From a virus, in IMG/VR virus record IMGVR_UViG_3300021351_000075, positions 1 through 29,789 of that record: a stretch of DNA of 29,789 bases, one strand, 5' to 3'. Below are positions 8,393-15,115 of the stretch, one piece after another (the stretch's first letter is position 1; each line of letters opens with the position of its first letter). Below the pieces are notes generated by a model. The model worked only from the letters and a program-made list of their open reading frames with translations, was not told the origin of the DNA and made no database searches. A program made the position numbers and the translations under genes.

Positions 8393-8542
8393 TTAGACAA
8401 ACAACAGGAAGTACAAGATACCCAGTAGCCAGGACAAACCTATCAGCAGAGCGCTGGAATGGGGCAAAAGGACCCGCGAAGCGGGAAAGGGGGTATCATA
8501 CTGAAACCCCATGTCAAGAAAAAAATTTTGGTGCGATTTCAT
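8393..8542 (-). CDS. Possible 49-aa single-pass membrane protein
   Basis: From ATG 8542 the frame encodes 49 residues that end in a convincing hydrophobic helix (HSSALLIGLSWLLGILYFLLFV is the last 22 residues, split here by description only as residues 28-49). GACGGG lies directly before the ATG, too close for a good SD. It follows three small membrane-protein genes and could be a further lysis-type protein. Against it: it overlaps the TTGACA/palindrome and a hairpin, and the N-terminal half has no clear protein character. Treat as tentative. Confidence 0.25.
   Translation of the reverse strand: MKSHQNFFLDMGFQYDTPFPASRVLLPHSSALLIGLSWLLGILYFLLFV
8473..8485. repeat. Small GC hairpin CCCGC-GAA-GCGGG
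   Basis: Five-bp perfect stem with a GAA triloop, one of five GC stem-loops in this gap; loops of GAA or TTC recur in the group (8074-8076, 8348-8350, 8478-8480). Confidence 0.7.
8490..8517 (-). promoter_or_regulatory. TTGACA box with adjacent operator-like palindrome
   Basis: Minus strand TTGACA (8517-8512) is followed at once by an imperfect palindrome (8510-8490): GGGGT...ACCCC outer arms, TCA...TGA inner arms, one A-A mismatch and a TAC centre. A TATGAT lies only 11 nt after TTGACA, so a normal sigma70 promoter does not fit. It could be an operator or a phage-specific promoter reading toward the replication genes. Confidence 0.3.
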
Positions 8543-8680
8543 CCCGTCTGGTAGCGGACTTCCGCGACTGTTGTTCGTTTTCACACCCCCGAATCTTGTA
8601 CAGAATCGAGCCTTCCAGGCGATCGAATTTGCCCATTGTTTTGCTCTCAAAAAATAGCAAATAAATGCGATCAAAAAAGA

Positions 8681-9121
8681 TCATTTTTCCACAATCGCAT
8701 ATTTTGTCCCGACAAAAATCAAAATGGTCAACGTTGCCGTCGTGACTGCAACAAAAAAAGGATGCTCATACCAATTGATTTGTGACTGGGTGAGTTCGGT
8801 TCTTAGTTTGCTTGTGGTGTGCTCAAATCTTTTTCGATCGTCGGCTCGCAATTTTCGTTCGAATTCTAAATCAAGCTGAATCAATTTCAGCTTGGCTTCA
8901 AGCTCGAGGTCGAACGTCGTTTGGCATCGTTCTAATTTTTGCCCCAGGCGAATTGCAAACCGTGGGGTCAACAATTGCCCTGAAAAAGACGCCCTTTCCC
9001 CCATCTTGATTGGTTCTGAACACAATTGGGGGTTATCGTTCAGGCATATTTTCTGTGCTTGGGCTGGGGAATTACTATTGAGCAACACGAACCAAAAAAC
9101 GAGCCAGGGCAACCGGATCAT
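8681..9121 (-). CDS. Phage membrane protein with signal peptide and C-terminal TM segment (lysis-associated?)
   Basis: The 146-residue protein starts at ATG 9121 (AAAGGAG 7 bases upstream; a TTG at 9127 would be too close to the SD). It has an N-terminal signal sequence (RLPWLVFWFVLL, cleavage plausible after SPAQA), then MGERASFSGQLL, a charged helical middle (about 60-110) and a C-terminal membrane helix (HPFFVAVTTATLTILIFVG). The 'G-x-x-A-x-FSG-x-LL ... coiled coil ... TM' layout is one I associate with unnamed phage proteins near lysis genes. Spanin-like action is possible but not shown. The 5' end overlaps the preceding gene by 47 bp. Confidence 0.7.
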   Translation of the reverse strand: MIRLPWLVFWFVLLNSNSPAQAQKICLNDNPQLCSEPIKMGERASFSGQLLTPRFAIRLGQKLERCQTTFDLELEAKLKLIQLDLEFERKLRADDRKRFEHTTSKLRTELTQSQINWYEHPFFVAVTTATLTILIFVGTKYAIVEK

Positions 9122-9389
9122 TTTCAAGCTCCTTTGCTTGCTTCATTTGTTTTTCGTCGAGCAAAACAATTTCAGTTCTGAATTTTTCGCGAACTTTCTT
9201 TTTGGCTTTTTCCAAGCCATAGCGCTTTTTCATCTCACGGGCATAGGCGCCCGCCTCAATGGCATCAATTTCATTTTGAATGCGAGCCAAAGGGTTCTTT
9301 CGCTCTTTGAAAAAGACCCATAAAAGAAAAATGCCGAGAATGAATAGCGGAATATACCAATAGTCTTTGAGCCAATAGAGCACAGCCAC
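9075..9389 (-). CDS. Small phage membrane protein, N-terminal TM and charged helical tail
   Basis: The 104-residue product begins with a membrane helix (YIPLFILGIFLLWVFF, about 12-27), then a highly charged helix with NPLARIQNEIDAIEAGA and, near the C-terminus, ENDPVALARFLVRV. The arrangement fits a membrane-anchored helical protein, which is common in phage lysis regions. No enzyme motif. The start is GTG 9389, with AAGGGAGG 5 bases upstream. That SD can pair with one arm of the stem-loop at 9410-9443. Overlaps the next gene by 47 bp. Confidence 0.7.
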   Translation of the reverse strand: MAVLYWLKDYWYIPLFILGIFLLWVFFKERKNPLARIQNEIDAIEAGAYAREMKKRYGLEKAKKKVREKFRTEIVLLDEKQMKQAKELENDPVALARFLVRVAQ

Positions 9390-9409
9390 CGCAGCCTCCC
9401 TTTGAAAGC

Positions 9410-9443
9410 GGCAGGAGGTTTGCTATGTCCGGACCCTCCTGCC
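9410..9443 (-). promoter_or_regulatory. Nine-bp stem-loop before the 104-aa membrane gene; possible translational switch
   Basis: On the minus strand GGCAGGAGG (9443-9435) pairs perfectly with CCTCCTGCC (9418-9410). The 3' arm contains CCTCC, which is also complementary to the SD of the next gene (GGGAGG at 9400-9395). The arm can thus either close this stem or mask that SD. A second hairpin, CCTCG...CGAGG, lies just before it (about 9445-9460). No T-run follows. Confidence 0.5.
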
Positions 9444-9469
9444 CGACCTCGCCGGTTCGAGGCCTCTTT

Positions 9470-9757
9470 TCATTTCGTCCATTTTTTGTTCAGTGCGTTG
9501 ACCGCTTTAGTACCAAAGACGTAGGAGGCAAGAATCAGAAAGACTTCGATCATCCCTTCGGGCAGTGCGCTGATTTGTTCTCCGTCCACCACTGCCCTTT
9601 TCCAGATCCACATCATCTGCAGGAGAACAAGCAAGATAGCCACCCTGCCCAGGCTAACGACCATCTGGCCTGCTTTGTCCTCCATGAACAGACCACCGAT
9701 GTACTTAAAGCACCAAGTCTTAAGTCCTTCCCAGAATCGGCTTAGCCACGCCTTCAT
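9470..9757 (-). CDS. Holin-like small membrane protein
   Basis: The 95-residue protein has two predicted membrane helices (MVVSLGRVAILLVLLQMMWIW at about 32-52, described by its ends only as MVVSLG to MMWIW, and MIEVFLILASYVFGTKAV at about 69-86) separated by a short charged loop, and a basic C-terminus (NKKWTK). Size and topology are those of class II phage holins. No endolysin is beside it in this window, so the assignment rests on topology alone. The start is strong: AAAGGAGGT 4-5 bases before ATG 9757. Overlaps the preceding coiled-coil gene by 38 bp. Confidence 0.6.
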   Translation of the reverse strand: MKAWLSRFWEGLKTWCFKYIGGLFMEDKAGQMVVSLGRVAILLVLLQMMWIWKRAVVDGEQISALPEGMIEVFLILASYVFGTKAVNALNKKWTK

Positions 9758-10175
9758 GCTTTACCTCCTTTTCCAGCAATTCGCTGGCTTCTTTGTCGTA
9801 AAACGCTCCCACCTGTTTGGCTTTGTCTTCGCCTTTGATAATCCAACTTTTGACGTCTTGCACATATTGATGCATGACCGCTTGCAATTGAATTGCTTTG
9901 ACTCTCATTTGCTCAAGTTGCTGTGAACGTCCTTGGATTTCTTTTTCTAGCGTTTGCCCTTCAGCCTGGATCTCTCGGATTTTATCCAACAAATAAATCA
10001 CAAATTCATTGGTCGGCTTCTTTTTGCCTTCGAGCATGCTTTGAATTTCTTGCATCCATTCTTGGTCAGTTTTCATTTTCATTGTCGCGCTCTCTTTCTT
10101 GTTGGGGTTTGCAATAAGTTCAACCGAGCTTGCGCCCATTTTCTTTTTGAATTCCTCAAGTGCCATTTCGATCAT
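9720..10175 (-). CDS. Coiled-coil protein of unknown function
   Basis: From ATG 10175, overlapping the tail-fibre stop as ATGA, the product is 151 residues, charged and helical, with a long coiled-coil (about residues 55-115: LLDKIREIQAEGQTLEKEI and onward). No transmembrane or enzyme motif. Position right after the tail fibre suggests a fibre assembly or accessory protein, while position before the holin-like gene would allow a lysis link. Neither is established. A TTG at 10202 would also be in frame, but the ATGA junction is the rule in this genome. Confidence 0.65.
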   Translation of the reverse strand: MIEMALEEFKKKMGASSVELIANPNKKESATMKMKTDQEWMQEIQSMLEGKKKPTNEFVIYLLDKIREIQAEGQTLEKEIQGRSQQLEQMRVKAIQLQAVMHQYVQDVKSWIIKGEDKAKQVGAFYDKEASELLEKEVKHEGVAKPILGRT

Positions 10176-12517
10176 AGCAAGGTCACTTCCGAGCTGAGCC
10201 AATAGGGAACGATAATATCGGTAGGTGTGCCGCCATAATCATCCCCAATTTTCAAACGTATAAAACCGGTATTGTCCACGCCCGTAGTTGTTTTGATTTT
10301 GGAGTCATCTGGACTCGAAATTTGAGTCCGCAAAAAACTAGTAATATCGGGAAAAACAATGTTTGTGCCTGCAATTTGGCCTGCCACACAATTGGTGTTA
10401 TCAGCAACATCCATTAAGAAAAACAACAGATCTTTTTGTGAAGTGTAACTACTGTTTGTTGTTGCTAGCACAAAACTGGAATCAAATTTCATGGAAAAAT
10501 AATAATTAGCCACAGAATCATACAAAATTCTAAATTCTGGAAAATTAGTGCTAGTACCGTCCAAGTAATATTGATTCGCGTGCATTCGAAAAAACGAAAA
10601 TGCTGAAGTACCCACAGAATGTTCCCGGTGATTGTCGGGTCGTAAATCTAAATTGAATGTCATTTTATCCGGGGTTGTGGCTGTTCGTGAAATAGAAAAA
10701 ACATCAACTGGACTTCCCCAAGCATTAGACACTGCTTGTAAAGTAAATGTTTCATGAGCTTCAATTTGCCATTTTCGATCATTGTCTATGACGCCTACGC
10801 CCATTTGCAATAAAACAGTAGACCCACTACTGTCATCATGAATGCGCAAAGATTGCTCAAAAAAACCTTGAGCAAAACGCCTGTTTGCAGCCCCGATATC
10901 ATAGGATCCATCAATCGATGGATAAAAATCAGATTCAAGCCCTTGCGTCACGGCTGTACCAAGGTTGATTCGGCTGAGATAACCTCTGTACCAATAATAG
11001 CTAGCTGAACCTAATGTGTAACTCGAAGAAGACACAACCGGTTCTAAAGTTGAACAACCCGCACTTGCACCCGTTGAAACCGTGATCTTCGTCGAATGCA
11101 TATCAGCCCAACGCTCGGTTGCCCTCCCCAGATCAAAATTGTTGTCACTGACTGGATAAGTCTCCCTCAATTGATGATGGGCCGCAATCGATTGAACCGC
11201 CCACGAAGTTTCCCCAGAATCATAATGAGTCATCCAAAGATCGGTTGTAACTGTTCCCGCATCATTGACGGCAATCGTAGTCAATTCTTGATTGGTAATG
11301 TTCCAGCCTAGCCTTTGCTGGCCATCATGATGTAGAGTCAAGCTGAATCCATTGTCCGATCGCATGTTGATTTTTTCGAAGTTGTCAGCCCCCGACCCCA
11401 AGCGTTCGAATTCAACTGCCCCCGCAGTGAGGGCTTGAATCGTACCATCATCATCGGCTACCCTAAACCGTAAATACCCATCGTCTTGCACTTCCCAGAC
11501 CCAATTTGCTTTGTCGGCTGGAGCATCTTCGTTGTAGATGAACAATCGCGCATTGTTCACCCCTGAATCGGTCACCCAAAAAGGAATTTGAGTTTTGAAG
11601 CCCAAAGTATTGATATCAAAAATCGAGGTTGCCCCAAGATTGAAATTCAAATTGCCTGCAGTTCGATCGAAGGTGAATTTATCATTGGTGTCAAATTGCA
11701 AGATCGAATCGGTACCGCTCAACTGCCAAAACATGTTGGTGTCGCCTACCGCCAAGCGATCTTCGGTGGGGTCCGCATTGAACCCAACGTTCATTCCACC
11801 GATCCCTTGTTCGTACCAACGGCGCAAACCCCTGCCCTTTACGTCCTCGATGCATTGACGTAACGCTGACAACGCGGTTTGCAGATTGTCACAACCATAG
11901 GTTGCTCGATCTGCATTTCGATCGTTGGCAATCCCCCCACCTTGGGATGACCAACCCGATTCATACGAATCATCGACCTTGCCCTCAAAATAGAAATTGC
12001 GTTCGTCGGTGATGGCCATCGTGGCTTGATCAACTTCACCAATTTTCATCCATTCAAGGCCTGGGGAAGTTGCTTCAATGCGCACGTTCCATTTGGCCAA
12101 AAACCGAGTGTTGATCGATTGCGAATACTCGGAGCCTGACCCGGCAGAATTCCAAAAGATACGCCCTTCACTTTGCCCAGGCACAAATTCAAAGCGCACG
12201 TAGATCCCATAGGTACCAGGCGCATAGCTGTTCAAATCTACTGTCTTTGACGTATCCCCTTCAGAGGTCAATGTGCCATAGTAAATAACACCCCCGTCAC
12301 GCCTTGCAAAAATGGCTTTGCCTTTGGTGACCGTTAGATTTTTGGCTGACGGGTTGGACATTCCAAAACCACTGATTACCCATTTTTGTGTCTTGTTGGG
12401 GTCGGTCATAAACTGTTCAAAAATCTGTCTTGATTGTGCATCGCTTTCAGCAATAAATTGAAAATCGGTAATGTCAACGCGTTCGTTGGATTCTACTCGC
12501 AGAACATCAGTTCCCAT
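10172..12517 (-). CDS. Tail fibre / receptor-binding protein
   Basis: The 781-residue product is large, rich in Ser, Thr, Asn, Asp and Gly, with almost no Cys, as tail fibres are. Four imperfect repeats of the type [F/Y/S]-x-[L/I/V]-G-x4-[R/Y]-[W/F]-x3-[Y/H/F] lie near residues 460, 500, 538 and 632 (NFDLGRATERW, SYTLGSASYYW, SYDIGAANRRF, EHSVGTSAFSF), a pattern typical of trimeric fibre shafts. The N-terminus (DITDFQFI...) probably attaches to the baseplate, and the C-terminus would meet the host. No reverse transcriptase or template repeat is near, so no diversity-generating element is seen. SD AAGGGAG before ATG 12517. Confidence 0.8.
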   Translation of the reverse strand: MGTDVLRVESNERVDITDFQFIAESDAQSRQIFEQFMTDPNKTQKWVISGFGMSNPSAKNLTVTKGKAIFARRDGGVIYYGTLTSEGDTSKTVDLNSYAPGTYGIYVRFEFVPGQSEGRIFWNSAGSGSEYSQSINTRFLAKWNVRIEATSPGLEWMKIGEVDQATMAITDERNFYFEGKVDDSYESGWSSQGGGIANDRNADRATYGCDNLQTALSALRQCIEDVKGRGLRRWYEQGIGGMNVGFNADPTEDRLAVGDTNMFWQLSGTDSILQFDTNDKFTFDRTAGNLNFNLGATSIFDINTLGFKTQIPFWVTDSGVNNARLFIYNEDAPADKANWVWEVQDDGYLRFRVADDDGTIQALTAGAVEFERLGSGADNFEKINMRSDNGFSLTLHHDGQQRLGWNITNQELTTIAVNDAGTVTTDLWMTHYDSGETSWAVQSIAAHHQLRETYPVSDNNFDLGRATERWADMHSTKITVSTGASAGCSTLEPVVSSSSYTLGSASYYWYRGYLSRINLGTAVTQGLESDFYPSIDGSYDIGAANRRFAQGFFEQSLRIHDDSSGSTVLLQMGVGVIDNDRKWQIEAHETFTLQAVSNAWGSPVDVFSISRTATTPDKMTFNLDLRPDNHREHSVGTSAFSFFRMHANQYYLDGTSTNFPEFRILYDSVANYYFSMKFDSSFVLATTNSSYTSQKDLLFFLMDVADNTNCVAGQIAGTNIVFPDITSFLRTQISSPDDSKIKTTTGVDNTGFIRLKIGDDYGGTPTDIIVPYWLSSEVTLL

Positions 12518-12528
12518 TTTTGACTCCC

Positions 12529-14688
12529 TTAGACACCTACGGCTAGTTCGGGGATAACGCCCGCAACAGTGATAATGTCAAAAAATTCTTCAAAAGTTGA
12601 ACTTAGATAAAATGGCCAATATTCAAAAACGACTGGAGGGCCGGCACTAATTAGGACGTTCGCCGTTTGCGTATCGGGCAACAATTGCCCACTAAATACA
12701 TCACTAATGAGCATGCTCATAATCAAATCTTGTGCCCACAGTGTTTGACGTAACGTTAGGTCATTCCCACCCGAAAGAGTGCCTGCATCGCTCAGTTCCC
12801 AGTCAAGATTGCTTTCCGTTACAAAGTTGGGTTGCAACTTCCAATCCACATCAGCCTCAACTGTGAACGCGGTTGCTACCTCACAGATATTTGTGTAACC
12901 TACAATGCCTGGGGTGTCGTAGGTTGCAAAGTCTGTCCCTGTCCCCGCTTCGACTAGATTGGTGATCACATACGTTCCATCATTACCCGCAGCCGAATTA
13001 GAAATCACAATATCTTTCCCTAGATCATCCGGGTAGGTGAACGCGTTTTCCAAATCAACGGTAATTCGCCCGCTTGCTGCAAGGGTTGCAGAAGCTTCAT
13101 ACTGCTTACCAGTGAGAGCAACGACGCTTGCAGAAATGTAGCCTGAGATAAACCAAATGCCGTTATTGTTACCCCCTTGCGGGTTGCTCACAGCACTACC
13201 TGTGATCACGATCTGTTTATTAACGTCCCCTGGTACAAAAGCACTTGCTGTCACATCCGACAACAACGTGGGTGAGCCCGTGCTTACACTTCCTGTGGCG
13301 CTTTGGTACGCCCAATACTCTGTTGCAGTTTGTAAGCTAATCCCCAGCTGTTTCGTGCGCACGCGCATACCCGCGCTCGAGGTTGCCCGGATTCCAAATT
13401 CAATTCGGTGATTGGAAGTTGAATTCGTCCAAGTGCTATAGGGTTCCTCATGGATCAAAACGTTATCCACCCAAAATTCAACCGTGCCCTGCCCTGACTT
13501 TTTGAGCGTGATTTCATACCAAAGATTTACGTTACCCGTGAAAGTTGTTCCAATAAAACCCGCGCCTGCATAGTCGTAAAGGCCTAAATTGAATTGCCCA
13601 GGCGCACCCGCGGTAATGCCAATTGCTATTTCTTTGGAACCATCTTGAATGGCCAAGGAACATTGTTCACGAACGGCGCCCAAAGTTGCTGTTGATGGCA
13701 CTTTCAGAATATAGGATAAACTGCATTCTGTGGCTGGGGTAACGCGTGCTCCTTGGGTGTCTAGCATCCGATAGTATGTTGCAGACCCATCGCTTGATGT
13801 GATTTGAGTGTAAAGCCCATTGGCTGTAACTGCAATCCCTTCGATCAAAGTCCCCACATAGGTAAAAGCGCTACCAGGAGATACAGCGCCCGGGTAATAG
13901 TCATAGGTAACAGCGCTTGGAATCGACGATCGCAAATCAAAAAGTTCACTCAGATCATGTAGTCGCACACTCCCTACTGAAAGCACTGTGGCAGGCCGCG
14001 CTTCTAGCTCTCTGATTCCCGATCCAGTGTCTGCGATCGTATTGTAATTGATTGTGTTCAAATATGTTTTGCCTTGCGCTATGTCATCTCCCGCTGTTGA
14101 GATTGAAATAAACACTGTGTTAGGGTATTGCAAAAGATCTTCAATGATCGTGTAGCTTCCCCCCGATCCTACCAAAGCATCAAGCGCCAATTCGATCCCG
14201 AAAATAGTTCCTTTTGGGCCATAAGCGATCGCTTTGATTACTTCTCGAAAGCGATCGTCGTCTTTGAAAATGGGCAAGCGTTCAACACCAAGATTTCCCC
14301 CCAAGGCTGTTAGGTATTCGCCTTCTGCGTAGTCTACCAAAATCGATCGACGCAATAAATCTAGCGCTGACCAAACTTTTGACAGATCCACAATTTCCGC
14401 TTCTTCAGTGTGATCTTTTGCTGTGCCTAAAACCACAGCCCCATTTTTGACGTGAGAAATTCCAGTGAAACTAGTCAGTGTTTTTCCTGTATAGGTATAG
14501 ACGCAACCATCAATCCCAATCAACCCTGAACTTTCCCAGTCAAGCGTTGAATAGGCATTGATGGTTACTGCCCCTGCACTGGAAGCACTAGAAGTGCGCG
14601 TAATGCGATACCCACCGATCGCATTATCAGCGTCACCAATGGCCTTTGTTACGCCTTCGATCATTCCAACAGATGCAAAAGTACCCAT
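12529..14688 (-). CDS. Large baseplate wedge/tail protein with lectin-like middle domain
   Basis: The product is 719 residues. The N-terminal third contains EYLTALGGNLGVERLP and DDDRFREVIKAIAYGPKGT (about 125-170), a layout I associate with wedge proteins of the gpI/gp6 type that follow baseplate J. The middle (about 300-450) resembles a concanavalin/LamG sandwich (NLWYEITLKKSGQGTVEFWV), perhaps sugar-binding. The C-terminal part is beta-rich and unassigned. Start ATG 14688 is chosen because GAGG sits 7 bases before it; a TTG at 14700 is in frame but overlaps the preceding stop. Likely a structural protein linking baseplate and fibre. Confidence 0.7.
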   Translation of the reverse strand: MGTFASVGMIEGVTKAIGDADNAIGGYRITRTSSASSAGAVTINAYSTLDWESSGLIGIDGCVYTYTGKTLTSFTGISHVKNGAVVLGTAKDHTEEAEIVDLSKVWSALDLLRRSILVDYAEGEYLTALGGNLGVERLPIFKDDDRFREVIKAIAYGPKGTIFGIELALDALVGSGGSYTIIEDLLQYPNTVFISISTAGDDIAQGKTYLNTINYNTIADTGSGIRELEARPATVLSVGSVRLHDLSELFDLRSSIPSAVTYDYYPGAVSPGSAFTYVGTLIEGIAVTANGLYTQITSSDGSATYYRMLDTQGARVTPATECSLSYILKVPSTATLGAVREQCSLAIQDGSKEIAIGITAGAPGQFNLGLYDYAGAGFIGTTFTGNVNLWYEITLKKSGQGTVEFWVDNVLIHEEPYSTWTNSTSNHRIEFGIRATSSAGMRVRTKQLGISLQTATEYWAYQSATGSVSTGSPTLLSDVTASAFVPGDVNKQIVITGSAVSNPQGGNNNGIWFISGYISASVVALTGKQYEASATLAASGRITVDLENAFTYPDDLGKDIVISNSAAGNDGTYVITNLVEAGTGTDFATYDTPGIVGYTNICEVATAFTVEADVDWKLQPNFVTESNLDWELSDAGTLSGGNDLTLRQTLWAQDLIMSMLISDVFSGQLLPDTQTANVLISAGPPVVFEYWPFYLSSTFEEFFDIITVAGVIPELAVGV

Positions 14689-14696
14689 AGCAAACC

Positions 14697-15107
14697 TCAA
14701 GGGGCAGTGATTGGTTCTTCAATCAATTTCCGCGGACCCGTTTTGTAAAACAAAGGCAAAATTTTTCGTAAGTTGAAAACCTTTGCAGCAAATTGCCTAT
14801 GCGTTGAATCGAGCACACCGCTAAGAACATGGTTCTCAGCAGTATCAATATCGATCACAAAAACACTCAACGTTGTTTCGACTGGAACGATGGGCGAATA
14901 ACAAACAAGCTCTGCTTCATTGTCTGCAATCACTGTGGCGCCTTGGCCTGCAATCCCCGAATAGCAAATTGGATCGCTTGTGTCCTCAGCTGTACCAATA
15001 TGCACCCGGTAGTTGTGCCCAAATTCAAACGTACCAGAAATAGTGAGTTTGTAACCGCCGTCCTCAGGCAAATAAGATCGATCTACACTCGTCAAACTAA
15101 ATGCCAT
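14697..15107 (-). CDS. Small baseplate/tail protein with IPT/TIG-like fold
   Basis: The 136-residue sequence reads as one immunoglobulin-like domain: a G-G-Y-KLTISG turn early, FGHNYRVHIG, then AELVCYSP and SVFVIDI, as in IPT/TIG repeats. Such domains are common decorations of phage virion proteins. The last 30 residues are basic and proline-rich (LRKILPLFYKTGPRKLIEEP). It lies between baseplate J and the large wedge protein, 8 bp after the former. SD AGGGGATATC before ATG 15107. The fold is inferred from pattern only. Confidence 0.65.
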   Translation of the reverse strand: MAFSLTSVDRSYLPEDGGYKLTISGTFEFGHNYRVHIGTAEDTSDPICYSGIAGQGATVIADNEAELVCYSPIVPVETTLSVFVIDIDTAENHVLSGVLDSTHRQFAAKVFNLRKILPLFYKTGPRKLIEEPITAP

Positions 15108-15115
15108 GATATCCC

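Larger units (their letters stand above)
7742..8680. other. ~940-bp intergenic region, structured, no convincing gene
   Basis: The longest gap in the window. From left to right it holds: GC-rich palindromic DNA (about 7790-7850), an AT-rich stretch (about 7875-8050), nested stem-loops at 8058-8093 and 8113-8134, an AAAACC hexamer run (8177-8207), a 9-bp stem-loop (8287-8311), mutually exclusive CCCAAC/GTTGGG pairings (8331-8376), a small hairpin (8473-8485), and a TTGACA with a palindrome (8490-8517). Open frames here are short, have poor starts and read through the hairpins, with one possible exception at 8393-8542. It could be a replication origin, a long untranslated leader, a structured RNA or decayed sequence. 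Confidence 0.7.

Noticed and set aside
8175-8400. Two short minus-strand open frames in the long gap (67 and 61 codons)
   Set aside because: They read through the hairpins and the GGTTTT run, giving GFGFGFGF and Arg/Gly/Ala-rich peptides, and lack good SDs. They look like non-coding DNA.
9435-9465. tRNA-like TpsiC arm (GGTTCGA in a small stem)
   Set aside because: No anticodon arm, acceptor stem or D-arm could be arranged around it on either strand.
10172-12517. Diversity-generating retroelement acting on the tail fibre
   Set aside because: No reverse transcriptase, no template repeat and no near-identical repeat of the fibre's C-terminal coding DNA was found in the window.
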